Origin: a bacterium
GTDB lineage: Bacteria; Zixibacteria; MSB-5A5; WJJR01
DNA: 45,686 nucleotides
Direction of reading: 5' to 3'
Assembly (NCBI GenBank): GCA_035559435.1
Contig: DATMBC010000010.1
Span: 1 to 45,686 of the forward strand
Shown: in pieces, positions 9,188 to 17,141 of the stretch
Layout: each line of letters begins with the position of its first letter
Numbering within the stretch: the first letter of the stretch is position 1
Program-made: the position numbers and the translations under genes
The notes under the pieces: model-generated
What the model was told of the DNA's origin: nothing
What the model saw: only the letters and a program-made list of their open reading frames with translations
Database searches by the model: none

Positions 9188-9778
9188 ATGTGGTGGGAAA
9201 CCACGATCACCGCGCTGTTGACGCTAGCCATCTACACCATTCTGGTCGGCGACAATCCGATCTTCAAGTTCGCCGAGCATCTCCTGCTGGGGCTCTCGAT
9301 CGGTTACTCGCTGGTGGTGACGGTCAAATCGATTCTGATCCCGCAGGCGATCGCGCCCTTGGGAGACGGCCAATGGGCGGCGTTAATCCCGGTCATTCTC
9401 GGCTCGGCGATGTTCCTGCGTGTGCATCCCCGCCTGGCCCCCTGGTCGCAGATTCCGCTCGCGCTCCTGATCGGCGCCGGCGCCGGCGCCGCCATCCCGG
9501 CGATGATGCAGGCACGGGTGCTCAAGCAGACCGCCGCCACCATCTCCGGCAGCGGCACCGTCGATGGCGTGATCATTTTGTTGGGGGTGCTGGTGACGCT
9601 GATGTATTTCGTCTTCACCCGCCGTCACACCGGCGCCTGGGGGCGGGCGGCCGTCGCCGGGCGGTACTTTATGATGATATTCTTCGGCGCCACGTTTGCG
9701 TATACGGTCATGTCACGCATGGCGCTCCTGATCGGGCGTCTCGAGTTCCTGTTGTCCGACTGGCTCGGCGTGATCTGA
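9188..9778 (+). CDS. Unknown integral membrane protein (operon gene 4)
   Basis: This 196-residue protein starts one base after gene 3. It is mostly hydrophobic, with about six segments (9-22, 33-52, 62-80, 90-108, 127-145, 155-178). Polar landmarks are GDNPIFKFAEH near the N-terminus and FTRRHTGAWGR in a loop. No family is recognised. One-base gaps between genes 2, 3 and 4 indicate translational coupling, hence a fixed-ratio membrane complex by inference. Confidence 0.65.
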   Translation: MWWETTITALLTLAIYTILVGDNPIFKFAEHLLLGLSIGYSLVVTVKSILIPQAIAPLGDGQWAALIPVILGSAMFLRVHPRLAPWSQIPLALLIGAGAGAAIPAMMQARVLKQTAATISGSGTVDGVIILLGVLVTLMYFVFTRRHTGAWGRAAVAGRYFMMIFFGATFAYTVMSRMALLIGRLEFLLSDWLGVI

Positions 9779-9801
9779 TCCGATGTCCGGAACCCACGAC
9801 G

Positions 9802-9945
9802 ATGATCTGCCCCCGCTGCCGCCGCGCCATGGTCGAGCAAAAGCGGGTCTTCCACGGACGCCGCAAATGGATCTGCCCGGTCTGCAAGAAGGTCCGGTTT
9901 CAGAGCGTGCGCCCTCCGCGATCGCGCAAGCCCGAGCACGAGTAG
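9802..9945 (+). CDS. Tiny double-CxxC zinc-ribbon protein
   Basis: A 47-residue frame opens with MICPRC and has a second CPVC pair about 30 residues later, then a basic tail (PPRSRKPEHE). Two CxxC pairs with this spacing form a zinc ribbon, which is hard to get by chance in a GC-rich frame. The role is unknown; nucleic-acid or ribosome binding is typical of such ribbons. Its last 79 bases overlap, in another frame, the start of the DUF72 gene. It follows the membrane operon by 23 bases and could be its last gene. Confidence 0.6.
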   Translation: MICPRCRRAMVEQKRVFHGRRKWICPVCKKVRFQSVRPPRSRKPEHE

Positions 9946-10733
9946 CCCGTCGGTATCCCAATGTCCGTGTCGGCACCAGCGGCTACTCCTTCGCCGACTG
10001 GGTGGGCTCCTACTATCCCGCCGGGATCGCGCGCGGCCGCATGTTCGACCACTACGCCGCCGATTTCGACACCGTCGAGATCAACTCCACGTACTATGGC
10101 ATCCCGAGCGCGAAGGTCTTCGCCAACTTGGAACGCAAGAGCCCGCCGGCGTTCGAGTTCCTCGTCAAGACCCACGGCAGCTTCACCCACCAGCGCGACC
10201 AGGCCGCAGCCAACATTCCGCCGCTGCTGGAAGCGGTCGCGCCGCTGCGCGAAGCCGGGAAACTGCGCGGGCTGCTGGCCCAGTTCCCTTACTCTTTCCG
10301 CTTTGCCCCCGCCAACCTCGACTACCTGCGCCGTCAGAATGACCGGCTGGCGGGAATCCCGCTGTTCGTCGAATTTCGCCACGACAGTTGGCTGCACCCG
10401 GAAGTGAAGGAAGCGTTGCGTCAGTCGCAGATCGGCTACTGCAACGTCGATGAACCGCCCCTGCCGCATCTGCTGCCCCCCGAAGCCGCGGCCACCACCC
10501 CGGTGGGGTACATCCGTCTCCATGGACGCAACGCCGCGCAGTGGTGGGAGGGTGGCGCGGAGCGATACAACTATCAATACAGCGACGACCAACTGCGCGA
10601 ATGGGTCGGACGCCTCGACTCCCTGCGCGCCCAGACCGACCGCATCTACGTCTTCTTCAACAACTGCCACCTCGGCCGCGCCGTCCGTGACGCCCACCGG
10701 TTTCTCGAACTGCTGGGCGAGGAAGACGCGTGA
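9867..10733 (+). CDS. DUF72 (YecE-like) TIM-barrel protein
   Basis: Family similarity begins around 9950 with NVRVGTSGYSFADWVGSYYP, followed by DTVEINSTYYGIPS, FEFLVKTHGSFTH, a WWEGGAERYNYQYSD stretch and VFFNNCHLG. This is the DUF72 family, a TIM-barrel of undetermined function. No start codon lies between the end of the zinc-ribbon gene (9945) and this homology. The nearest in-frame ATG is at 9867 inside that gene; another is at 9783. From 9867 the product is 288 residues with a non-conserved N-terminal tail of roughly 30 residues. The overlap is therefore forced by the sequence. Confidence 0.85.
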   Translation: MDLPGLQEGPVSERAPSAIAQARARVARRYPNVRVGTSGYSFADWVGSYYPAGIARGRMFDHYAADFDTVEINSTYYGIPSAKVFANLERKSPPAFEFLVKTHGSFTHQRDQAAANIPPLLEAVAPLREAGKLRGLLAQFPYSFRFAPANLDYLRRQNDRLAGIPLFVEFRHDSWLHPEVKEALRQSQIGYCNVDEPPLPHLLPPEAAATTPVGYIRLHGRNAAQWWEGGAERYNYQYSDDQLREWVGRLDSLRAQTDRIYVFFNNCHLGRAVRDAHRFLELLGEEDA

Positions 10734-10925
10734 AACAATCCTGTCAGAATTGAAAAAAGGAACACGCGCCGCCCGATTTGCTCACGATGTAACATATTGT
10801 GTGCCAGTAAGTAATCATGCCTAAGCTAAAGTGCCGATCGAGCCGATAATTACTATTGCGGAGTATGGCCATCGCGTATAGGTTACGAGGACCTGCCCAC
10901 GGGGGGCGGTCTGACGTTGTCCATT

Positions 10926-11861
10926 ATGTCCAAACGGCTGTTGATCAGGGTTGGTGTCGTGGTCTGGGCGTTGGCGGCTTTGGTCGTCGGCGTCACCCAG
11001 CAGTTGTCGCCCTCGTTGCATCCCGATTCCCCGGCCCCCAGGCCGAAGGACCTGCAGCCGGCGGCTTGGGTGCCCAAGACCTCGTTTGCGGAACTGAAGT
11101 CGATGCCCAATCTGCGCTGCGCATCGGCCTTCATCCTCGACAATAAGGCCGGGGAGATCATCCTCGAGAAGAACGCCCACCAGGTGCGCCCGATCGCCTC
11201 GATCACCAAGCTGCTGACCGCGCTGGTCTTCCTCGAATCCGGCGTAGACCTGAACACCACCACAACGATCACCCCCGAGGATGCCTACGAGTCATCCCGC
11301 TCGCGTCTGCGTCCCGGCGAAGAGTACACCGTCCGCGACCTTCTCCACGCCGCGCTGATCTCCTCCGACAACCGCGCGGCACGGGCGCTGTCGCGTTCGG
11401 CCGGCATGACCCAGGCGATGTTCATCGCCCGCATGAACGACAAGGCGCGCGAACTCGATATGGACTCGACCCATGTCGTCGAGCCGACCGGCCTGTCCAA
11501 CGAAAACCGCTCCACTGCGCACGATTGCGCCATTCTGGTCAACGCGGCGCTGAAGAATCATCTGATCCGCCACATCACGTCCCTGACCGGCCACACCATC
11601 CGGCCACTCAATCGCCGCCGCAACGTGGCGCTGTCGAACACCAACCGGCTCCTGCAGACCGATTTGCAGTTCCTCGGCGCCAAGACCGGGTATATCAACG
11701 ACGCCGGCTGGTGCATCGCCGCCCGCGCCCTCTCCGGGCAGGGGGACGATGTCACCGCCGTGGTCCTCGGCGCCCGCACCTCGACCCAGCGCTTCGCCTC
11801 GCTTTCCAGCGCGTTGCACTGGGCCTTTGATGTTGTATCTTCCTCCCTCTCCCGAAACTGA
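10926..11861 (+). CDS. D-alanyl-D-alanine carboxypeptidase, S11 family
   Basis: The 311-residue product has an N-terminal membrane helix (VGVVVWALAALVVGV), a proline-rich linker and an S11 penicillin-binding domain. All three active-site motifs are present: S92-I-T-K95, S147-D-N149 and K253-T-G255. It lacks the C-terminal beta-rich domain and amphipathic anchor of DacA, so it is the short PbpG/DacF-like type held by its N-terminal helix. It trims peptidoglycan stem peptides in the periplasm. The ATG at 10926 was chosen; a TTG at 10917 is in frame. The 192 bases upstream are AT-rich by local standards, with a weak TTGCGG/TATAGG pair at 10856-10882 (15-base spacing). Confidence 0.88.
   Translation: MSKRLLIRVGVVVWALAALVVGVTQQLSPSLHPDSPAPRPKDLQPAAWVPKTSFAELKSMPNLRCASAFILDNKAGEIILEKNAHQVRPIASITKLLTALVFLESGVDLNTTTTITPEDAYESSRSRLRPGEEYTVRDLLHAALISSDNRAARALSRSAGMTQAMFIARMNDKARELDMDSTHVVEPTGLSNENRSTAHDCAILVNAALKNHLIRHITSLTGHTIRPLNRRRNVALSNTNRLLQTDLQFLGAKTGYINDAGWCIAARALSGQGDDVTAVVLGARTSTQRFASLSSALHWAFDVVSSSLSRN
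11814..11841 (+). promoter_or_regulatory. Candidate promoter inside the end of the carboxypeptidase gene
   Basis: TTGCAC (11814-11819), a 16-base gap and TATCTT (11836-11841) lie before the small coiled-coil gene at 11875. The same TATCTT hexamer appears before the CoA-transferase genes (44254-44259) and before dnaG (15097-15102), which raises its plausibility as a -10 element here. Confidence 0.35.
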
Positions 11862-11874
11862 GTACCTTCCCTGC

Positions 11875-12126
11875 ATGGGCGCAAGCGGCGACCAGCGCAT
11901 TGAGGAACTGCTGGGAGTCTTGGACACCAGTCTCTTGGAGTTTGAAGAACTCCTGGGCGAATTGGCCGATCAGGCGGAAAAGACCGCGCCGAAACTCGAA
12001 TCGCTGGCCCGCGAGCAGCGCGAGTCGCGCGCCGAAATCGCCGAATTGCGCGAGATGATCGAGACGCTTACCCAGCGCGTCGAACGGCTCACCTCGATAC
12101 TGACCGACCCGCACCGCGAGCGGTAG
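11875..12126 (+). CDS. Small coiled-coil protein
   Basis: The 83-residue acidic product is almost wholly heptad-like (LLGVLDTSLLEFEELLGELA, then LREMIETLTQRVERLTSIL). This indicates a long coiled coil that dimerises or pairs with a partner. No family is recognised. It starts 13 bases after the carboxypeptidase stop. With only 31 bases to the next frame it may have been part of a longer signalling locus whose remnant follows, but nothing in the sequence joins them. Confidence 0.6.
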   Translation: MGASGDQRIEELLGVLDTSLLEFEELLGELADQAEKTAPKLESLAREQRESRAEIAELREMIETLTQRVERLTSILTDPHRER

Positions 12127-12156
12127 GCCGCCCGGCCGCCGGATTCACTTCGTCCG

Positions 12157-12411
12157 TTGTCGGCCGATGTGCCTGGGATTGCCGTCGGGAAGACACCCGA
12201 TGCCTGTTCGTTGGCGGACCATCCGAATGACAACCTGAAGGAAGGACGCATTGGCATGGGACTGGGGCTGCCCGTGAGCTACCGCATCGTGGAGGCGCAT
12301 AACGGCACCCTGCGCATTGACAGCATTGAAGGTCAGGGCACCACCGTCACGGTCGATATCCCGCTCGCGCAGATTCAACCGCCGCCCGCCCCGATCGACA
12401 TCAGCGCGTAA
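12157..12411 (+). pseudogene. Orphan histidine-kinase ATPase tail (HATPase_c fragment)
   Basis: The 84-residue frame has near its middle a perfect G2 box and the end of the HATPase_c fold: [17 protein letters not shown], then [19 protein letters not shown]. The upstream part ([13 protein letters not shown]) keeps only a vague trace of the N/G1 region, and there is no H box or DHp domain in any frame before it. It looks like the surviving 3' end of a sensor kinase gene. A short product from ATG 12256, with GGAAGGA upstream, cannot be excluded. It could not bind ATP by itself. Confidence 0.6.
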
Positions 12412-12453
12412 ACGAATCGGCCCACGACATCTCCATCCCGCGCGCCGGGGCAT

Positions 12454-12459
12454 TATATT
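12454..12459 (+). promoter_or_regulatory. Candidate -10 element directly before mutS2
   Basis: TATATT ends 6 bases before the mutS2 ATG (12466) in otherwise very GC-rich DNA. It is bracketed by GGGG (12447-12450) and CCCC (12462-12465). No -35 is obvious at 17 bases. No Shine-Dalgarno sequence precedes the ATG, so the mRNA may be leaderless. Confidence 0.35.
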
Positions 12460-12465
12460 CACCCC

Positions 12466-14874
12466 ATGCCCGACACTCCGGTTGCCAACGCCCATACGCT
12501 TTCGGTCCTCGAGTTCGACCGCATCGTCGAATCCACCGCCGGCTTCTGTCTGACGCCGATGGGCGGCGAACGAATCCGTCGCCGCCAACCCAGCGCCGAT
12601 CCCGACTGGGTCGACGCCCGCTTTGCCGAACTGCGCGAGATGATGACTTTGGCGGCGACCGGCGGATTCCCGCTGCACCGACTGCCCGACATTCGTCCCC
12701 ATCTCGAAAAGTCGGCCCTCGACGGCGCCTTTCTCGATCCACCCGAGCTTCTTCAGATCGGCGAATTCCTGCAAGGGGTCGATGCGCTTCTGGCCTTCGC
12801 CAGGACGTCGCGCGAGTCAGCGCCGCGTGTGGAGGAATATCTCGAATCGCTCTCGGCGATCTACCCCCTGCGCCAGGCGATCAGCCGTTCGATCACCCCG
12901 GAAGGAGAGGTTGCCGACTCCGCCTCGCCCGAGTTGGCCAAGATCCGTCGGGAAAAACGCGGCGCGCGCGACGCGGTGGTCGGACGCCTCGAACGCATCC
13001 TCGCCCAGCGCAAGACCGATCCGTCGCGCATGGATGACCTCATCACCCTGCGCAATGACCGGTTTGTCATTCCGGTCCGCGAGGGCGATCCCGCCGCCGG
13101 CGAAGGCATTATCCAGGATCGCTCTTCCTCGGGCGCGACGCTCTATGTCGAACCCATGGCGGTGGTGGAGCTGAACAACCGGCTGCAACGGCTCGGTCTG
13201 GAAGAGGCGCGCGAAGTGCGCCGCATCCTCCTGGCCCTCACCGAGCAGGTCCGCGACCACCGCGAACCGCTTGCCGATGATGTCGACTCGATCGGCGCGC
13301 TCGACGCCGTCCATGCGCTCGCCCGGTTCGGCTTGCACATCGACGGGATTGTGCCCGGACGGGTCGCCACCGCGTCGATTACCCTGCGGCAGGCGCGTCA
13401 CCCGCTTTTGGTGCTTAAGGCGGCGCGTCTGCCGAAGTCCGAGCGCGCGCCGGTGGTGCCGATGAGTCTTGCCATCGGCGATCAGCACACCGCGATCATC
13501 GTCACCGGACCGAACACCGGCGGCAAGACCGTCGCGCTGAAGACCGTCGGGCTTCTGACCCTCATGGCGCAGGCGGGCTGGCCGTTGCCGGTCGCCGAGG
13601 GCACCGCCATCGGGTTGTTTGACCATGTGATCGCCGACATCGGCGACGAGCAATCGATCGAGTCTTCGCTGTCGACGTTCTCGTCGCACCTGATGCGCAT
13701 CAACGACGCGCTGGCGCGCGCCAACGACCGCACGCTCGTCCTGCTCGACGAGCTGGGCGCCGGCACCGACCCGAAGGAGGGCGCGGCGCTGGGCGAGGCG
13801 ATCATCGGCGAATTGACCGAACGCGGCACCCGGCTGGTGGTCACCACCCACCACTCGGCGCTCAAGACGCTCTCCCAGCACGATCCCCGCATCGAGAACG
13901 CGTCGCTGGTCTTCGATGTGAAGACGCTCTCGCCGACCTACCAATTCCGTGTCGGGCTGCCCGGCGCCTCCTATGCCATCGACATCGCCCGCCGGCTGGG
14001 GGTGTCGCCGACGGTCATTGACCGCGCCATGTCCCTGGTCGATGCGCAGGAACGCGACCTCACCAGTCTGCTCAATGAGCTCGATGAGCGTCTCGAGACG
14101 CTGCGCGCCCAACAGGAGGACCTGGAGGAAAAGCAGCGCGCCGCCGCCTCGCTGGAGGAACTGTACAAGGCCCGTGTGGCCACGCTGGAGAAGTCGGCCA
14201 GCGAGCGCAAGCAGGAGGCGCTGGCCGAAGCCGAACGAATCGTCGAGGGCACCCGCCGCGAGATGGAGAACCTGGTGCGTGAAATCCGCGAAACTCAGGC
14301 GGAGAAGGACAAGGTGAAGCAATCGCACCACACCATCACCGCCCGCCTCGAGGACATCCGCGAACGCAGACGCGAACTCGCCCCGACACCAGCGGCGCCG
14401 GAGCAGCTCCAAGGCCCGCTGACCGTTGGCGACAAGGTCTGGATCGAGGCCTTCCGCAAGGAAGGCGAGGTGATCGACCTCGACACCGCCCGCGGCAAGC
14501 TCAAAGTCCGCATCGGCGATTTCCTCTATGCGCTCGACCGCTCGGCGGTCACCCGGGTCAAGGGCGCCGCAGAGTCCGAACCCGCCAAACCGGTGATCCG
14601 CATCCGTGTGCAATCGACCACCGAGATCGGCCCCGAACTTTCGCTGCGCGGCGAGACCGCCGAGGATGCGCTGATCCTGCTTGATCGCTACCTCGATGAC
14701 GCCATCCTCGCCGGCTGGCAGGAAGTGCGCATTGTGCACGGCAAGGGGGAGGGCATCCTCCGTCGCGCCGTGACCGAGTTCCTCGCCAAGGACAAGCGCG
14801 TCGAATCGCGCCGCCTCGGCGAGTGGAACGAAGGCGCCGATGGGGTGACGATCGCGCGGTTGAAATCATCGTAA
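12466..14874 (+). CDS. mutS2: MutS2-family ATPase/endonuclease
   Basis: The 802-residue product has normal MutS2 length. It lacks the mismatch-binding N-terminal domain of MutS and has the lever/clamp region, then the ABC-type ATPase: Walker A GPNTGGKT at 348-355, Walker B with D428-E429 in LLDELGAGTDP, and a THHSALK stretch. A long coiled coil spans about 530-650, followed by a KOW-like segment and a C-terminal Smr domain (LSLRGE near 726, HGKGEG at 758). MutS2 acts on recombination intermediates and on collided ribosomes; the Smr domain gives nuclease activity. The usual LDLRG motif is LSLRG and HGKGTG is HGKGEG, which could affect nuclease activity. Confidence 0.95.
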   Translation: MPDTPVANAHTLSVLEFDRIVESTAGFCLTPMGGERIRRRQPSADPDWVDARFAELREMMTLAATGGFPLHRLPDIRPHLEKSALDGAFLDPPELLQIGEFLQGVDALLAFARTSRESAPRVEEYLESLSAIYPLRQAISRSITPEGEVADSASPELAKIRREKRGARDAVVGRLERILAQRKTDPSRMDDLITLRNDRFVIPVREGDPAAGEGIIQDRSSSGATLYVEPMAVVELNNRLQRLGLEEAREVRRILLALTEQVRDHREPLADDVDSIGALDAVHALARFGLHIDGIVPGRVATASITLRQARHPLLVLKAARLPKSERAPVVPMSLAIGDQHTAIIVTGPNTGGKTVALKTVGLLTLMAQAGWPLPVAEGTAIGLFDHVIADIGDEQSIESSLSTFSSHLMRINDALARANDRTLVLLDELGAGTDPKEGAALGEAIIGELTERGTRLVVTTHHSALKTLSQHDPRIENASLVFDVKTLSPTYQFRVGLPGASYAIDIARRLGVSPTVIDRAMSLVDAQERDLTSLLNELDERLETLRAQQEDLEEKQRAAASLEELYKARVATLEKSASERKQEALAEAERIVEGTRREMENLVREIRETQAEKDKVKQSHHTITARLEDIRERRRELAPTPAAPEQLQGPLTVGDKVWIEAFRKEGEVIDLDTARGKLKVRIGDFLYALDRSAVTRVKGAAESEPAKPVIRIRVQSTTEIGPELSLRGETAEDALILLDRYLDDAILAGWQEVRIVHGKGEGILRRAVTEFLAKDKRVESRRLGEWNEGADGVTIARLKSS

Positions 14875-14892
14875 TCGTGTGCGCACATCGCC

Positions 14893-14918
14893 GTGGCCCT
14901 GACCTCGGTCAGGGCCAC
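14893..14918. repeat. Palindromic intergenic element, copy 1
   Basis: A perfect 12-base stem GTGGCCCTGACC / GGTCAGGGCCAC with a TC centre lies 19 bases after mutS2 and is followed by CCC. There is no T-run, so it is a poor intrinsic terminator. A second version sits at 15023-15044. Between them, aggctc/gagcct (14950-14966) forms another small hairpin within a GAGGCTCCCGCCGAGCC stretch. The set looks like a short dispersed repeat family. Confidence 0.6.
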
Positions 14919-15022
14919 CCCTGCTGGGAGATGGCATTTGTGGAGGGCGAGGCTCCCGCCGAGCCTGCTCCTCGGTGCCAGTAAATTGATCGGTACCATT
15001 CGCTCACGCACAACCAGCTGCA

Positions 15023-15044
15023 GGCTCTGACCAGGGTCAGGGCC
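15023..15044. repeat. Palindromic intergenic element, copy 2
   Basis: GGCTCTGACC / GGTCAGGGCC with an AG centre gives a 10-base stem with one G-T pair. It shares the core GGTCAGGGCC plus a following CCCC with the copy at 14893-14918, about 130 bases upstream in the same gap. Confidence 0.55.
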
Positions 15045-15111
15045 GCCCCGGTGGATACAGCGACGTGGACCCCGCGCATTGGCCGCGCGTTTTTCGTATC
15101 TTGACGGTCGA

Positions 15112-16902
15112 ATGCCCGACGATGCCATCAAAGATCAGGTCAAGGAGGCGACCGACATTGTCGCGGTGATCGGCCAGTATGTCACGCTGCGCCGGCGCGG
15201 CACCAACCTGATCGGCCTCTGTCCGTTCCACACCGAGAAGACGCCGTCGTTTACGGTCCATGCCGACCGGCAGTTTTTCCACTGCTTCGGCTGCGGCAAG
15301 GGCGGCGATGTCTTCACGTTCCTGATGGAGCATGAGGGATGGTCGTTTCCCGAGGCGCTCAAGTACTGCGCCGAGAAAGCCGGAATCACCCTGCCGGAGC
15401 GCCGCGAGCGCGATGACCCGCAGTCGCGACTGCGCGACGAAATGTCAGCGGCGCTCGAACTGGCCGACAAGATCTTCCGGCACACCCTCTTCACTCCCGT
15501 CGGCAAGCATGCGCTCGATTATCTGAAAAATCGTGGTTTCCAGGAACAGACGCTCAAGCGCGCCGGGATCGGCTATGCGCCCCCCGGTTACGAAACCGTG
15601 CTGAAGACCGCCGAAGCGCGCGGCATCACGCGCAAGATCCTCGAGGCGGCCGGGCTGATCACGCATTCGGCCAAGGGCGGAAATCCCTACGACCGTTTCC
15701 GCAACCGCGTCACCTTTCCCATCGTCAACCTCTCCGGCAAGACCGTCGGCTTCGGCGCCCGCGCCCTCTCCGATGAGGATCAGCCCAAATACCTGAACTC
15801 CCCCGAAACGGCGCTATATCAGAAGGGCCGCCTGCTCTATGGGCTCGTGGTCGCCCGCGATGCGATCCGTCGCGAGAATCGCGCAATCCTGGTCGAAGGA
15901 TACATGGACTGGCTGACGATGGTCGAAGCCGGCATCGACAACGTGGTGGCGGTCTCCGGCACGGCGCTGACCGACATGCAGGCCAAGCTGCTGTCGCGCT
16001 TCTGCGAGCGGGTGACCATGATGTTCGACGCCGATGCAGCTGGCCAGCGCGCCGCGCTGCGCGGCATCGACATCGCCTACAACGCCGCCCTCGGCGTCGA
16101 CATCGCGGTGCTGCCCAAAGGCGAAGACCCCGACAGCCTGATCCGCAAGCAGGGCGGCCAGGCCCTGCGCCGGGTGCTAAACGCGGCGGTCGGCATCGTT
16201 GAGTACCGGGTCGAAAACGAGCGTGCCAAGGCCCCCGGGGGCCGTTTGGATTTTCTGGCGCAGGAAAAACTGATCAAGGAGTTCGGCGAGCTGGCGGTGA
16301 AACTGGCCGACCCAACCCGGCGCGAGGCCTTCCTCGCCGAAGTCGCCGCCACCGTCGGAGTCGAGATGTCAGTGGTGCGCCAGGCGCTGAAACTGGCGCC
16401 GGCCCCGCGTCCGCCCAAGGCGGAGGCGCCGCCGCGCGAACTGCTGAGCGGCCACGCCGGCTTCCTGCGCCTGCTGCTTGAATCGCCCGACTATGTCGCG
16501 CGTGCCCGCTTGGCGGTGCTCGCCGATGACTTCGACCACCCGCTTTTGCGCGCGATGTACCAGGCGCTGCTCGACAAGACCGCCGATGGTTCCTGGCCGA
16601 CTACGCCGCAGGAACTGGGCGCCACGCCGGAGGAAGTCGAGCATTGGTCGCGGCTGATGACCCACAGCGTCGATCCCGCCACGCGCGACCGCGCTTTTGA
16701 GGACGGCTTGCGGGACTTCGCGCAACGACGGCGTCCCGCGCCGCAGTTGCGCCAGTTGATTGCGCAGGCGGAGCGCGCGGGCGAGACTGCCAAGGCGCGT
16801 GAACTGACCGAACGGCTCGCCGAACAACTGCGCCTCGATAAGACGGAACCTGCTGAGGGAAAAGCGGGTAAAGGAGATTACGGCGGGGGAAAAACCCCTT
16901 GA
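15112..16902 (+). CDS. dnaG: DNA primase
   Basis: The 596-residue product has the full DnaG layout. The N-terminal CHC2 zinc finger uses C37, H40, C58 and C61. The central RNA-polymerase core has a Toprim domain with E262 (LVEGYMDW) and the D306-A-D308 pair (MMFDADAAG). The variable C-terminal region from about 440 is the expected DnaB helicase-binding domain. It makes RNA primers at the replication fork. The ATG at 15112 gives the usual MPDDAIKDQV opening. TATCTT at 15097-15102 may be a -10. The common dnaG-rpoD order is broken: tRNA genes follow instead. Confidence 0.95.
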   Translation: MPDDAIKDQVKEATDIVAVIGQYVTLRRRGTNLIGLCPFHTEKTPSFTVHADRQFFHCFGCGKGGDVFTFLMEHEGWSFPEALKYCAEKAGITLPERRERDDPQSRLRDEMSAALELADKIFRHTLFTPVGKHALDYLKNRGFQEQTLKRAGIGYAPPGYETVLKTAEARGITRKILEAAGLITHSAKGGNPYDRFRNRVTFPIVNLSGKTVGFGARALSDEDQPKYLNSPETALYQKGRLLYGLVVARDAIRRENRAILVEGYMDWLTMVEAGIDNVVAVSGTALTDMQAKLLSRFCERVTMMFDADAAGQRAALRGIDIAYNAALGVDIAVLPKGEDPDSLIRKQGGQALRRVLNAAVGIVEYRVENERAKAPGGRLDFLAQEKLIKEFGELAVKLADPTRREAFLAEVAATVGVEMSVVRQALKLAPAPRPPKAEAPPRELLSGHAGFLRLLLESPDYVARARLAVLADDFDHPLLRAMYQALLDKTADGSWPTTPQELGATPEEVEHWSRLMTHSVDPATRDRAFEDGLRDFAQRRRPAPQLRQLIAQAERAGETAKARELTERLAEQLRLDKTEPAEGKAGKGDYGGGKTP

Positions 16903-16928
16903 CTGAAATGGCAAAAATCGGGCATAAT
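16899..16928 (+). promoter_or_regulatory. Sigma70-type promoter for the tRNA genes, overlapping the dnaG stop
   Basis: TTGACT (16899-16904, 5 of 6 to consensus) is separated by 18 bases from CATAAT (16923-16928, 5 of 6). The dnaG stop codon TGA lies within the -35. The predicted start site near 16935 is 50 bases before the first tRNA. This is the best promoter match in the window. Confidence 0.7.
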
Positions 16929-16984
16929 GAGGGTTACCACCGCGCAAGCGGCGGCGAGTTCGCGGCAGATTTCGGCTCTACGCA

Positions 16985-17060
16985 GGGCCCATAGCTCAGC
17001 GGTTAGAGCTGCTGACTCATAATCAGTAGGTCCCAGGTTCGAGTCCTGGTGGGCCCACCA
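16985..17060 (+). tRNA. tRNA with CAT anticodon (tRNA-Ile2 or elongator tRNA-Met)
   Basis: A 76-base cloverleaf with acceptor stem GGGCCCA / TGGGCCC and an encoded CCA. The D arm is TAGCTCAGCGGTTAGAGC, the anticodon loop is CTCATAA and the T arm contains GGTTCGAGTCC. The layout resembles E. coli tRNA-Ile2, whose C34 is changed to lysidine by TilS, but elongator tRNA-Met has the same anticodon and loop. Amino-acid identity is therefore not certain. Confidence 0.92.
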
Positions 17061-17141
17061 CGGGGGAAAGGACAGGGCCAGGTTCCGCAAGGGGTCGCGC
17101 CGCAAGGCAGGACGAACCGGGACTGGTCGAACGGATAAGGC

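Noticed and set aside
12817-14739. 640-residue minus-strand frame inside mutS2
   Set aside because: It is the antisense shadow of mutS2 in GC-rich DNA; the plus-strand protein has all family motifs.
16878-17105. Minus-strand frame coding for a WAHQDSNLGPTDYESAALTAELWA-like peptide
   Set aside because: This is the well-known false protein produced by reading a tRNA gene backwards; the tRNA at 16985-17060 explains it fully.
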